This document shows, in pieces, positions 44,003 to 56,968 of a DNA stretch of 64,000 nucleotides (positions within the stretch are counted from its first letter, which is position 1; the number at the start of each line of letters is the position of its first letter). Both the position numbers and the translations under genes were made by a program. The DNA is taken from positions 310,001-374,000 of the forward strand of contig NZ_JAPDRF010000001.1 in the NCBI RefSeq assembly GCF_040706615.1. Reading direction: 5' to 3'. Below the pieces are notes generated by a model. The model saw nothing but the letters and a program-made list of their open reading frames with translations. It was not told the origin of the DNA and did not search any database. This stretch comes from Lentisalinibacter sediminis. GTDB taxonomy: Bacteria > Pseudomonadota > Gammaproteobacteria > Steroidobacterales > Woeseiaceae.

Positions 44003-44929
44003 ATGAAGTGGAGAGTAATGATGGCGGCGGCCGCCGCCGCGACCGCCATGGCTGCAGGCGGGCTGCAGGCGCAGGACGACATGGCCGACGTGGAAATCGG
44101 CGTCAGGGATCTCGGCGACGGGCTCTACATGCTCACCGGCCGGGGCGGCAACATGGGGCTGTCGGTGGGCGAGGATGCCACGTTCCTCATCGACGATCAG
44201 TTCGCGCCGCTGACGCCGAAGATCAAGGCGGCCATCGCCGGGCTGACAGAGGATGCGGTGAAATTCGTGTTCAACACGCACTGGCACTTCGACCACGTGG
44301 GCGGCAACGAGAACTTCGGCGAGACCGGTGCTGTGATCGTCGCCCACGACAACGTGCGCGAGCGCATGAGCGAGGATCAATTCCTGGAGGCGTTCAATCG
44401 GGAGGTGCCCGCCTCGCCGCCGGAGGCGCTGCCGGTCGTCACCTTCAACGACAAGGTGACGCTGCATCTCAACGGCGAGACGATCCGGGCGTTCCACACG
44501 CCCCACGCCCACACCGACGGCGACAGCATCATCTACTTCGACGGGGCCAATGTCTTCCACATGGGGGATACCTTCTTCCACAAGATGTATCCCTTCATCG
44601 ACGGCAGCAGCGGCGGTTCGGTGGACGGCGTCATCGAGGCGGCGAACGCGGTGCTCGCGATGGCCGACGAGGACACCGTCATCATCCCCGGCCATGGCCC
44701 CATCGCCACGCGGGACGACCTCCGTGCCTATCGGGACATGCTGGCCACGGTGCGCGATTCCATCAATGCGATGATCGCCGACGGCATGAGCCTCGAGCAG
44801 GTGCAGGCTGCCGACCCCACGGCCGACTTCGACGCCGTGCACAACGAGATGGGTATGTTCGAGCCAGCCCAGTGGGTGGGTCTGCTCTACGGGCTGCTGG
44901 CCCCGGCCGAGGACCCCGGCGAGGAATGA
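44003..44929 (+). CDS. Exported metallo-beta-lactamase-fold hydrolase
   Basis: The 308-residue product has a signal peptide (ending GGLQAQDD, about residue 24). An MBL-fold domain follows with the zinc motif NTHWHFDHVGGNENF, later ligands in TPHAHTDGDSIIYF, and IIPGHGP (last His). The sequence resembles subclass B3-like or hydroxyacylglutathione hydrolase-like exported proteins rather than a known carbapenemase. Substrate is unknown. AGGAGA lies before the ATG. It follows the asparaginase-domain gene closely and may be co-transcribed. Confidence 0.9.
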   Translation: MKWRVMMAAAAAATAMAAGGLQAQDDMADVEIGVRDLGDGLYMLTGRGGNMGLSVGEDATFLIDDQFAPLTPKIKAAIAGLTEDAVKFVFNTHWHFDHVGGNENFGETGAVIVAHDNVRERMSEDQFLEAFNREVPASPPEALPVVTFNDKVTLHLNGETIRAFHTPHAHTDGDSIIYFDGANVFHMGDTFFHKMYPFIDGSSGGSVDGVIEAANAVLAMADEDTVIIPGHGPIATRDDLRAYRDMLATVRDSINAMIADGMSLEQVQAADPTADFDAVHNEMGMFEPAQWVGLLYGLLAPAEDPGEE

Positions 44930-44978
44930 GGGAAAGGCCGCCGGGCTCGCCGCTCGGCGGCCTGTCTGCCGCGCCCTG

Positions 44979-46496
<1,518 letters not shown>

Positions 46497-46761
46497 GGCT
46501 TTCACTCCCGGCCGACCCGGCGAGGCCGCGAGCCGGCTTGCTAAAGTTACGAAAGGGATGGGAATCGTTGCGCCGTATTCTCCCATTTGACCGTATGAGC
46601 CGCCACTGAGGGTTTCCCCGATGGCGAGCGATGGGAGCCGGCGGCCACACGTTGCGGCGTCATTTCGACCCGGCCGCAGGGAGCGCCGACGATTTCGTAC
46701 GTAACTTATTCGAATCCCTGAAAGTTTTGCTTTGCAGCAAGGCCCGTGGCATATTGCCGCA

Positions 46762-48132
46762 ATGTCCCGAAGCACCGCACAGACGAACTGGCATCCCACC
46801 AGCTGGCAGAGCCGTGAGGCCACCCAGCAGGCGGCCTATCCCGATCGCGACGCACTGGACGACGCCGTCGCCCGGCTGAGCCGGCTGCCGCCGCTGGTCA
46901 CCTCGTGGGAGGTGGACAACCTCAAGCAGCATATCGCCACCGCCCAGCGCGGAGAGGCGTTCGTGCTGCAGGGCGGCGACTGCGCCGAGACCTTCGACGA
47001 CTGCAGCTCCGAGAGCATCGTGCAGAAGCTGAAGATCCTGTTGCAGATGTCGCTGGTGATGCTCTACGGCCTGAAGAAGCCGGTGGTGCGGATCGGCCGT
47101 ATGGCGGGCCAGTACGCGAAGCCCCGTTCCGCCGACACCGAGACCCGCGAGGGCGAGACGCTGCCGAGCTTCCGCGGCGACCTGATCAACCGCAGCCCCT
47201 TCACAGCCGGCGACAGGGTCCCCGACCCGGAGCTGATCCTGCGCGGCTACGAGCGGGCGGCGCTCACCCTGAATTTCGTTCGCTCACTGGTGGACGGCGG
47301 TTTCGCCGACCTGCATCACCCGGAGAACTGGGATCTGGACTGGGTGGGCCATTCGGCGATGGCTGCCGAGTATCAGCGCATCGCCGATGCCATCTCCCAC
47401 TCGCTGGACTTCTTCGAGTCGATCGCCGGCCGACCCATCCATCACACCCGGCGTGCGGACATCTACGCCGGGCACGAGGGGCTGCACCTGCACTACGAGC
47501 AGGCCCAGACCCGGCTGCGGCGCGACCGCTGGTATGACCTCACCACCCATTTCCCCTGGATCGGCATGCGCACGGCCAACGTGGACGGCGCCCACGTGGA
47601 ATACTTCCGCGGCGTCACGAATCCGCTCGGCGTGAAGGTGGGCCCCGGTATGACGGCGGAGTGGCTGCAGGAGCTGATCGGCATCCTCAATCCGCACAAC
47701 GAGCCGGGCCGGCTTACACTGATCCATCGCCTCGGTGCGAAGCAGGTGGAGGAGGGGCTGCCGCCTCTGATCCAGGCGGCCCGCGCCACCGGCAGCCCGG
47801 TGCTGTGGGTCTGCGACCCGATGCACGGCAATACGGAGAGCACCTCGGGCGGCTTCAAGACGCGGCGCTTCGACAACATCGTCGCGGAGCTCAAGGCCGC
47901 GTTCCGTATCCATCGTGAGATGGGCAGCTATCTCGGCGGCGTCCATCTTGAGCTGACCGGCGCAAACGTCACCGAGTGCATAGGCGGCGCCCGCGGCCTG
48001 GCCGAGGCCGATCTGACGCGAGCCTACCGCTCCCAGGTGGATCCCCGGCTGAATTACGAGCAGGCGATGGAGGTGGCGATGCTGATCGCAGGCCTCCGCG
48101 ACGCCGTGGAATCCCACCGCAAGGCCGGCTAG
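46762..48132 (+). CDS. Type II 3-deoxy-7-phosphoheptulonate synthase
   Basis: This enzyme condenses phosphoenolpyruvate and erythrose 4-phosphate, the entry step of aromatic amino-acid synthesis. The 456-residue product is the plant-like class II form: NWHPTSWQSREATQQAAYPD, FVLQGGDCAETFDD (metal cysteine), GRMAGQYAKPRS, TRANVDGAHVEYFRG-like and WVCDPMHGNTESTSGG segments are all present. It is unrelated in sequence to AroF/G/H. The ATG at 46762 is chosen because it gives the standard N-terminus. The 265-bp gap to the divergent ALDH gene should hold its promoter. Confidence 0.94.
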   Translation: MSRSTAQTNWHPTSWQSREATQQAAYPDRDALDDAVARLSRLPPLVTSWEVDNLKQHIATAQRGEAFVLQGGDCAETFDDCSSESIVQKLKILLQMSLVMLYGLKKPVVRIGRMAGQYAKPRSADTETREGETLPSFRGDLINRSPFTAGDRVPDPELILRGYERAALTLNFVRSLVDGGFADLHHPENWDLDWVGHSAMAAEYQRIADAISHSLDFFESIAGRPIHHTRRADIYAGHEGLHLHYEQAQTRLRRDRWYDLTTHFPWIGMRTANVDGAHVEYFRGVTNPLGVKVGPGMTAEWLQELIGILNPHNEPGRLTLIHRLGAKQVEEGLPPLIQAARATGSPVLWVCDPMHGNTESTSGGFKTRRFDNIVAELKAAFRIHREMGSYLGGVHLELTGANVTECIGGARGLAEADLTRAYRSQVDPRLNYEQAMEVAMLIAGLRDAVESHRKAG

Positions 48133-48135
48133 CAC

Positions 48136-48158
48136 GTAGGAGGGCCTTCAGGCCCGAT
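48136..48158. repeat. REP-like element, single arm
   Basis: GTAGGAGGGCCTTCAGGCCC followed by GAT is identical to the left arm at 11641. It lies three bases after the stop codon of the DAHP synthase gene. Confidence 0.9.
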
Positions 48159-48217
48159 CCGGGGTTCTGTTAGCGCAGGCCGGCCATCGGGAGGGTAAGC
48201 GTGGCGGGGACGCTCAT

Positions 48218-48264
48218 GTGGGAGGGCCTTCAGGCCCGATGAATCGCGGCTGAAGCCGCTCCTA
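48218..48264. repeat. REP-like element, two arms
   Basis: GTGGGAGGGCCTTCAGGCCC plus GAT is followed by GAATC and a second arm GCGGCTGAAGCCGCTCCTAT. Each arm is a hairpin around the CTTCAG or CTGAAG core. This is the two-arm layout seen at 11641-11692. Confidence 0.9.
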
Positions 48265-48408
48265 TCATTGTCTATTCGCTCCAGTCGGCCCGGACGACCC
48301 CCACAGCCCGCCCCAGCCGCTGACGGGCCCGTAGCCGAGAGGCTTGCCACCAGTCAGCAGGTGTCGCTGACTGGCAGATCCTCACGGCCACCGCGAGCAC
48401 GGCCGTCA

Positions 48409-48464
48409 TGCGGGGGTATGCATCGCCGCGACCTTTTGTCGGGAGCAAGATGGATACCCCCGCA
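48409..48464. repeat. 15-bp inverted repeat
   Basis: TGCGGGGGTATGCAT (48409-48423) and ATGGATACCCCCGCA (48450-48464) are inverted copies with 14 of 15 positions matching, separated by 26 bp. The unit differs from the REP family and lies inside the REP cluster. Confidence 0.8.
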
Positions 48465-48484
48465 GGGCGGTCAGGAGAGAAGGA

Positions 48485-48507
48485 ATCGGGCCTGAAGGCC
48501 CTCCTAC
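48485..48507. repeat. REP-like element, inverted, overlapping the end of rluE
   Basis: ATCGGGCCTGAAGGCCCTCC plus TAC is the inverted copy of the unit at 48136. Read on the minus strand, its GTAGGAGGG start supplies the TAG stop codon of rluE. Confidence 0.9.
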
Positions 48508-49079
48508 CGTTGGAAATTGCGGAGCGTGTGCCAGGCCTCGCGGGTCGGGATCTCGCGATATTCTCCGGGCTGCAGGCGGTGCACGTCCCACGGTCCGATG
48601 CGGGTGCGGATGAGACGCAGCACCGGCAGGCCCACCGCCGCGCCCATGCGGCGCACCTGGCGGTTGCGGCCCTCGTCGATGGTGATCCTGAGCCAGGAAT
48701 CGGGCACGCTCTGCCGGTGGCGGATGGGCGGATCACGCGGCCACAGCCATTCGGGTTCGTCGATCGCGGTCGCGTCCACCGCGCGAGCCGTGCGGCCGCG
48801 GATGTCGACGCCGCCGCGCAGGCGGGCGAGAGCCTCCGCCGCGACGAGGCCCTCTATCTGGGCGTAGTAGGTCTTCGGCAGCTTGTGCCGAGGATCGGCT
48901 ATGGCTGCCTGCAGCCGGCCGTCGTCCGTGAGGGCCAGTAGCCCCTCGCTGTCGTAATCGAGGCGACCTGCCGGGTACACCTCCGGGATATCGACGCAGG
49001 CGGCGAGCGTATCGCGGCCGCGGCTGTCGGTGAACGCCGAGAGCACGCGGTAGGGCTTGTTGAGGAGCACGAGTCGCAT
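48504..49079 (-). CDS. rluE: 23S rRNA pseudouridine synthase RluE
   Basis: RluE makes pseudouridine at position 2457 (E. coli numbering) of 23S rRNA. The 191-residue product is an RsuA/RluB/E/F-family enzyme without the S4 domain, as expected for RluE. It begins MRLVLLNKPYRVLSAFTD, has the catalytic aspartate in YPAGRLDYDSEGLLALTD, KTYYAQIEG, and the C-terminal ITIDEGRNRQVRRMGAAVG. The TAG stop lies inside a REP element. In E. coli rluE is next to icd; here icd is about 3.3 kb away, beyond aceB and aceA. Confidence 0.93.
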   Translation of the reverse strand: MRLVLLNKPYRVLSAFTDSRGRDTLAACVDIPEVYPAGRLDYDSEGLLALTDDGRLQAAIADPRHKLPKTYYAQIEGLVAAEALARLRGGVDIRGRTARAVDATAIDEPEWLWPRDPPIRHRQSVPDSWLRITIDEGRNRQVRRMGAAVGLPVLRLIRTRIGPWDVHRLQPGEYREIPTREAWHTLRNFQR

Positions 49080-49192
49080 GCCGCGACCATACCCCGGGCG
49101 AGGGGCCGCTAACAGTGGGTTGGAGCGGCTCGGGATCGACCCGGCGGCGGCTGCGGACGGGCTCGAATGAGGCGTTTCGGGGGCTTCCCCGA

Positions 49193-49221
49193 TTGCAGCG
49201 GCTGTTGGCGGCCGGTATCAT
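49193..49221 (+). promoter_or_regulatory. Likely sigma70 promoter for aceB
   Basis: TTGCAG (49193-49198) and TATCAT (49216-49221) are separated by the ideal 17 bp in the 248-bp gap before aceB. The predicted transcript would start near 49228, giving a roughly 100-base leader. Confidence 0.55.
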
Positions 49222-49327
49222 GATGCACCGCAATAAAACCGGACCCGCAGTCATCTGCCGGGGTGCAATTCCCCTGCAAGCGCTTGATTCCTGTGGGCCT
49301 GAGTGATCAACCGGACTGGAGTGAGTC

Positions 49328-50935
49328 ATGAGTAACCCCGCGCCTACGGCTCCCGGAGAGGGCATGGAACTGTTGGGAACGATGCACGAGGGATTCGAGG
49401 AGATACTCACCCCTGATGCGCTGCAATTCGTCGCCGCCCTGCACCGGGAGTTCACGCCGCGCGTCCATGACCTGCTGAAGGCGCGGGACGAGCGCCAGGC
49501 CCGCATCGATGCCGGCGAGATGCCCGATTTCCTCGAGGAGACCCGCGAGATCCGCGAGTCCGAATGGCAGGTGACAGAGGCGCCGGCCGACCTGCAGGAC
49601 CGCCGGGTCGAGATCACCGGCCCGACCGACCGCAAAATGGTCATCAACGCGCTGAACTCGGGCGCGAAGGTGTTCATGGCCGACTGCGAGGACTCGATGA
49701 CGCCCAACTGGTACAACGTGGTCCAGGGGCAGATCAACCTGCGCGATGCCGCAAACCGGAGCATCAGCTTCGACGCGCCCAACGGCAAGCACTACGAGCT
49801 GGGCGACAAGATCGCCACCCTGATCGTCCGTCCCCGCGGCTGGCACCTGTTCGAGAAGCATCTGAAAGTGGACGGCGAGGAAGTGCCCGGCGCCTTCGTC
49901 GACTTCGGGCTGTACCTGTTCCACAACGCGAAGGCACTCAAGAACCAGGGCACCGGGCCGTATTTCTATCTGCCGAAGCTGGAGAGCCACAGGGAAGCCG
50001 CGTTGTGGTCCGACGTGTTCCGCTTCGCCGAAAAGGCCGGTGTTGTGGAGGCGGGCACCATCAAGGTCACCGTACTGATCGAGACGATCCTGGCGGCCTT
50101 CGAGGTGGACGAGATCCTGTACGCGCTGAAGGATTACATCGTCGGCCAGAATTGCGGGCGCTGGGACTACATCTTCAGCTTCATCAAGAAGTTCCGGAAG
50201 TTCCCGGAATTCGTGCTGCCGGACCGCAACGAGGTGGGCATGACCACTCACTTCCTGCGCTCCTATTCACTGCTGGTGATCAAGACCTGCCATCGTCGCG
50301 GCGCTTTCGCGATCGGCGGCATGGCGGCCCAGATCCCGATCAAGGACGATCCCGAGGCCAACGAGGAGGCCATTGCCAAGGTGCGCGCCGACAAGGAGCG
50401 CGAGGCCACCGACGGTCACGACGGCACCTGGGTGGCCCATCCCGGCCTGGTGCCGATCGCCATGGAGATCTTCGACCGCCACATGCCGCAGCCGAACCAG
50501 GTGGACCGCCAGCGCGAGGACGTGGAGGTGACCGCGGCGGACCTGTTGCAGGTGCCCCAGGGGCGCATCACCGAGACCGGTCTCAGGAACAACATCTCCG
50601 TCGGTGTGCAGTACATGGCGGCGTGGCTCGGCGGCAACGGCTGCGTGCCCCTGTACAACCTGATGGAGGACGCGGCCACGGCGGAGATCGCCCGCGCCCA
50701 GGTCTGGCAGTGGGTGCACCACGAGACCGGCGTGCTCGACGACGGCCGCCCGGTGACCCTGGAATTGTTCGGGACCGTGCTCGCGGAAGAGATGGAGAAG
50801 ATCCGCGAGGAGGTCGGGGAGGAGGCCTACGCTGCCGGCAACTACGAGAAGGCGGCGCAGCTGATGGACAAGATCACCCGCGAGGAAGATTTCGAAAGCT
50901 TCCTGACGCTGGAGGCGTATCGGGAGATCGATTGA
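49328..50935 (+). CDS. aceB: Malate synthase A
   Basis: AceB condenses glyoxylate with acetyl-CoA to malate, the second step of the glyoxylate shunt. The 535-residue product is the A-type (about 530 residues). It has RRVEITGPTDRKMVINALNS in outline, the metal-binding FMADCEDSMTPNWYN, TIVRPRGWHLFEKH-like, and the signature region KSYSLLVIKTCHRRGAFAIGGM-like with CHRRGAFAIGGMAAQIP. A GGAGTGAG precedes the ATG. It lies upstream of aceA, separated by a 106-bp gap, and both can be read from the aceB promoter. Confidence 0.97.
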   Translation: MSNPAPTAPGEGMELLGTMHEGFEEILTPDALQFVAALHREFTPRVHDLLKARDERQARIDAGEMPDFLEETREIRESEWQVTEAPADLQDRRVEITGPTDRKMVINALNSGAKVFMADCEDSMTPNWYNVVQGQINLRDAANRSISFDAPNGKHYELGDKIATLIVRPRGWHLFEKHLKVDGEEVPGAFVDFGLYLFHNAKALKNQGTGPYFYLPKLESHREAALWSDVFRFAEKAGVVEAGTIKVTVLIETILAAFEVDEILYALKDYIVGQNCGRWDYIFSFIKKFRKFPEFVLPDRNEVGMTTHFLRSYSLLVIKTCHRRGAFAIGGMAAQIPIKDDPEANEEAIAKVRADKEREATDGHDGTWVAHPGLVPIAMEIFDRHMPQPNQVDRQREDVEVTAADLLQVPQGRITETGLRNNISVGVQYMAAWLGGNGCVPLYNLMEDAATAEIARAQVWQWVHHETGVLDDGRPVTLELFGTVLAEEMEKIREEVGEEAYAAGNYEKAAQLMDKITREEDFESFLTLEAYREID

Positions 50936-51041
50936 ACCATCGGACCCCTTGGACATTAGACGAAAGTACCAATGGTCCCGCCGTGACCATCCGGTACCAT
51001 CCGAAACCCACTAACGGCGTGTCAGCGAGGAGTAGAGAATC

Positions 51042-52322
<1,281 letters not shown>

Positions 52323-52360
52323 GCCATCGTTCGAGTATCCTTGTTGGAGTAACCCAGGAA

Positions 52361-52389
52361 CGGCGCCCCTCGCGGGCGCCGTTTTCTTT
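52361..52389 (+). terminator. Intrinsic terminator after aceA
   Basis: CGGCGCCC (52361-52368) and GGGCGCCG (52374-52381) form a perfect 8-bp stem with a five-base loop, followed by TTTTCTTT. It separates aceA from icd. Confidence 0.87.
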
Positions 52390-52410
52390 GCGGATCCAGA
52401 GGAACACCCG

Positions 52411-53756
<1,346 letters not shown>

Positions 53757-53757
<1 letters not shown>

Positions 53758-54413
53758 TGGCCGCGCCTCGGACGCCCGTACCGCCGGAGCAGTACGACCC
53801 TGACTGCACCCGCTGCCCGCGTCTGGCCGCCCATCTGGTGGCGGTGCGCGAAAAGCACCCGGACTACCATGCCCTGCCGGTGCCGCCGTTCGGCGACCCG
53901 GAGGCGAGCCTGCTGATCGTGGGACTCGCCCCCGGCATGCACGGCGCCAACCGGAGCGGGCGACCGTTCACCGGCGACTTCGCCGGCATCCTCCTGTACC
54001 AGGCGCTCTACGACGCGGGCTTCGCCAGCCGTCCCGAGTCGGTCTCGGCCGACGACGGGCTGGAGCTCACGGATTGCCGGATCACCAATGCGGTGAAGTG
54101 CCTGCCGCCGCAGAACAAGCCGACCACCGCCGAGGTGGACGAGTGCAATCCGTATCTACAGGCGGAACTCGGCACGGTGCGCGAGGGCGGCGTGGTGCTG
54201 GCCCTGGGTTCCATCGCCCACCGGGCGGTGCTGAAGGCGTTCGGCATGAAGCAGAACGCGAACGGCTTCGGCCATGCCGCTGAGCACGCGCTGCCGGGCG
54301 GCCTGACGCTGCTGGATTCCTACCACTGCAGCCGCTACAACACGCAGACGCGACGTCTGACCGACGAGATGTTCCATGCCGTCATCGGCCGGGCGCGGCA
54401 ACTCGTCGGCTGA
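53757..54413 (+). CDS. Family 5 uracil-DNA glycosylase (UDGb)
   Basis: This enzyme removes uracil and related deaminated bases from DNA. The 218-residue product has the iron-sulfur-type N-terminal CTRCPRL pair with further cysteines in VKCLPPQ and DECNP. It also has the family-5 active-site motif IVGLAPGMHGANRSGRPFTG and the C-terminal LDSYHCSRYNTQTRRLT. The polar residue used by other UDG families is absent, as is typical of UDGb. Its ATG overlaps the icd stop, and the DNA-repair gene uvrC follows, so repair genes are grouped here. Confidence 0.92.
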
Positions 54414-54482
54414 GACGGCACGCGAGCGCCGCGATGCCGCCATCGTCACCCTGGTCGGGCTCCGTCCGTTATCCTAGAGATC

Positions 54483-56333
54483 ATGGACGGAGCCGCCTTC
54501 GATCATCGCCGTTTCCTCTCGAACCTGAGCCACCGGCCGGGCGTCTACCGCATGCTGGACGAGGACGGCGTGATCCTCTACGTGGGCAAAGCCAGAGACC
54601 TGCGCAAGCGGGTGGGCAGTTATTTCAGCGGCAAGGCCAAGGACGCCAAGACGATGGCGCTGGTGGCCGAGATCCACGACATCGAGGTGACGGTCACCAA
54701 CACCGAGGCCGAGGCGCTCATCCTGGAGCACAATCTCATCAAGCGGGAGCGCCCCCGCTACAACGTGCTCCTGAAGGACGACAAGAGCTATCCCTGGATC
54801 CACGTGACCGACCATGCCTACCCGCGGCTGGCTTTCCACCGGGGGGCGCGCAGCGCCCGGGGCCGCTATTTCGGGCCCTATCCCAGCGCGGGCGCCGTGC
54901 GCCGGACCCTCGGCGAGCTGCAGAAGCTGTTTCTGCTGCGCAATTGCACCGACACCTTCTTTGCCAACCGCTCGCGGCCCTGCCTGCAGTATCAGATCCG
55001 GCGCTGTTCGGGGCCCTGCGTCGGCCACATCGGCGAGGCGGACTACGCACGGGACGTGCAGAACGCGATCGCGTTTCTGGAAGGCCGCAACCAGGCCGTG
55101 ATCGACAGTCTGGTGGAGCGCATGGAGGCCGCCGCGGAGGCGCTGGAATTCGAGCGGGCGGCACAGTTCCGCGATCAGATCGCGCGGCTCAAGCGCGTGG
55201 ACGCCGAGCAGATGGTCTCCCGGGAGAGTGCGACGGACGTGGACGCCGTGGGGCTGGCCCGGCGAGGCAGTATCGTCTGTGTGGCCGTGCTGTTCGTCCG
55301 CCACGGCCGGCTGCTGGGCAGCCGTTCGCACTATCCGAAACTGGCACCCGACACGCCCGATGACGAGGTGCTGTCCTCGTTCCTCGGCCAGTATTACCTG
55401 GAGTCCGCGCCGCCGCGGGAAATCCTGGTGGAGCAGGCGGTGGAGGATGCCGACCTGCTCGGGGAGGCACTGACCGGGCGGGCAGGCCACCGGGTGGAGA
55501 TCCGCCACCGGGTGCGCGGCGACCGGGCGCGCTGGCTGCAGATGGCCGCGACCAACGCCCGCCAGGGCGCGGATCTGCGCGCCGCCGGCAATGCCGGGGT
55601 GCGCCGGCAGCTGGAGGCGCTGGCCGAGGCGCTGGAGCTGGACGACGTGCCGGAGCGCCTCGAGTGCTTCGACATCTCCCATACCGGCGGCGAGGCCACG
55701 GTGGCGTCCTGCGTGGTCTTCGGCCCCGAGGGGCCGATGAAATCCGACTATCGCCGGTTCAACATCCGGGGCACGGCCGCCGGCGACGACTACGCCGCCA
55801 TGCGTGAGGTGCTCGAGCGCCGCTACAAGCGCGTCAAGCGCGGCGAGGTGCCGTTACCCGACCTCGTGCTGATCGACGGCGGCCGGGGCCAGCGCACCCA
55901 GGCGCTGGAGATCCTGGCCGATCTGGATCTCGAGTTCCTGAAGGTGGTGGCGGTGGCCAAGGGCCGGGCGCGCCGGCCGGGCAGCGAGCAGCTCTGGGTG
56001 GAGGAGGAGGCCTATCCGCGCACCCTCCCGTCCGGCTCGCCGGCGCTGCTGCTCCTGCAGAACATCCGCGACGAGGCGCACCGTTTCGCCATCACCGGCC
56101 ACCGGGCGCGCCGCGCGAAGGCCCGCCGCGGCTCGGTGCTGGAGGACATCCCGGGGCTGGGGCCGAAGCGTCGCCGCGACCTCCTGCGACACTTCGGCGG
56201 GCTGAAGGGCGTTTCCGCCGCGGGCATGGACGACCTGACCAAGGTGCCCGGCATCAGCCGCGTACTGGCCGAGCGCATTTATACTGTACTCCACGCCGAG
56301 CGGGAGACGGCCGGCGAGGCGCAAACGAATTGA
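54483..56333 (+). CDS. uvrC: Excinuclease ABC subunit C
   Basis: UvrC makes the dual incisions in nucleotide excision repair. The 616-residue product has the GIY-YIG nuclease domain (about 10-95: GVYRMLDEDGVILYVGKARD), a UVR domain (about 200-235), the RNase H-like endonuclease domain (ECFDISHTGGEATVASCVVF, LIDGGRGQRTQALEIL), and C-terminal helix-hairpin-helix motifs (IPGLGPKRRRDLLRHFGG). Length is standard (E. coli 610). It is followed 16 bp later by pgsA, the conserved gammaproteobacterial pair; the usual gacA/uvrY neighbour upstream is replaced by the UDG gene. Confidence 0.97.
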   Translation: MDGAAFDHRRFLSNLSHRPGVYRMLDEDGVILYVGKARDLRKRVGSYFSGKAKDAKTMALVAEIHDIEVTVTNTEAEALILEHNLIKRERPRYNVLLKDDKSYPWIHVTDHAYPRLAFHRGARSARGRYFGPYPSAGAVRRTLGELQKLFLLRNCTDTFFANRSRPCLQYQIRRCSGPCVGHIGEADYARDVQNAIAFLEGRNQAVIDSLVERMEAAAEALEFERAAQFRDQIARLKRVDAEQMVSRESATDVDAVGLARRGSIVCVAVLFVRHGRLLGSRSHYPKLAPDTPDDEVLSSFLGQYYLESAPPREILVEQAVEDADLLGEALTGRAGHRVEIRHRVRGDRARWLQMAATNARQGADLRAAGNAGVRRQLEALAEALELDDVPERLECFDISHTGGEATVASCVVFGPEGPMKSDYRRFNIRGTAAGDDYAAMREVLERRYKRVKRGEVPLPDLVLIDGGRGQRTQALEILADLDLEFLKVVAVAKGRARRPGSEQLWVEEEAYPRTLPSGSPALLLLQNIRDEAHRFAITGHRARRAKARRGSVLEDIPGLGPKRRRDLLRHFGGLKGVSAAGMDDLTKVPGISRVLAERIYTVLHAERETAGEAQTN

Positions 56334-56349
56334 AGACAACGGAATTGCC

Positions 56350-56910
56350 GTGCAACTGAATACCGCGAACACGCTGACCTGGATACGCATCGCCGCCATC
56401 CCGCTGTTCGTGGTGCTGTTCTACCTGCCGGGGGAGTGGGGCCGCCCGGCCTCCGCGGTGGTCTTCATGCTCGCGGCCATCACCGATTGGCTCGACGGCT
56501 ACGTCGCCCGCAAGCTCGGCCAGATCACGCCCTTCGGCGAGTTCCTGGACCCGGTGGCGGACAAGCTCATCGTCGCCGTCGCCCTGGTGCTCCTGGTGCA
56601 GATGGATCAGCGTATCTCGCTCGCCCTGGTGGCCGCGATCATCATCGGCCGCGAGATCACCGTGTCCGCCCTGCGGGAGTGGATGGCGGGGCTCGGACAG
56701 CGCACGACGGTGGCTGTCTCCATGGTGGGCAAGGTGAAGACCAGCCTGCAGATGATCGGCCTGACTCTCATGGTCTGGCATCTGGATACCGGCGGCCTGC
56801 CGGTCTACGACGCGGGGTTCCTGTTCCTGCTGGTGGCGGCGGGCCTGACCCTCTGGTCCATGTATGCCTACCTCAAGGCGGCCTGGCCGGTGCTGAACGC
56901 GAATAGCTGA
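56350..56910 (+). CDS. pgsA: CDP-diacylglycerol-glycerol-3-phosphate 3-phosphatidyltransferase
   Basis: PgsA makes phosphatidylglycerophosphate, the committed step to phosphatidylglycerol and cardiolipin. The 186-residue membrane protein has the CDP-alcohol phosphotransferase motif DWLDGYVARKLGQ with the downstream GEFLDPVADK (catalytic Asp), and four to six membrane helices. The frame starts GTG CAA CTG AAT (VQLNTANTLTWIR), and MNIPNxLT-like starts are typical. It lies between uvrC and tRNA-Gly, as in E. coli. Confidence 0.96.
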   Translation: MQLNTANTLTWIRIAAIPLFVVLFYLPGEWGRPASAVVFMLAAITDWLDGYVARKLGQITPFGEFLDPVADKLIVAVALVLLVQMDQRISLALVAAIIIGREITVSALREWMAGLGQRTTVAVSMVGKVKTSLQMIGLTLMVWHLDTGGLPVYDAGFLFLLVAAGLTLWSMYAYLKAAWPVLNANS

Positions 56911-56920
56911 CCGCGGTGCC

Positions 56921-56948
56921 TTGACAGTCCCCCGGGAGTCGCTAGAAT
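56921..56948 (+). promoter_or_regulatory. Strong sigma70 promoter of tRNA-Gly
   Basis: A perfect TTGACA (56921-56926) is followed after 16 bp by TAGAAT (56943-56948), then a GC-rich start region. The tRNA begins 20 bases after the -10 box. It starts only ten bases after the pgsA stop. Confidence 0.87.
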
Positions 56949-56968
56949 TGCGGTCCCTTCGAGACTAG

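Larger units (their letters stand above)
48133..48503. other. REP-rich intergenic region
   Basis: This 371-bp gap between convergent genes contains no supported coding sequence. It holds three REP-like units (48136, 48218 and the inverted unit at 48485) and a separate 15-base inverted repeat (48409-48423 against 48450-48464). The content is best read as a mosaic repeat element doing termination or insulation between the DAHP synthase and rluE genes. Confidence 0.75.
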
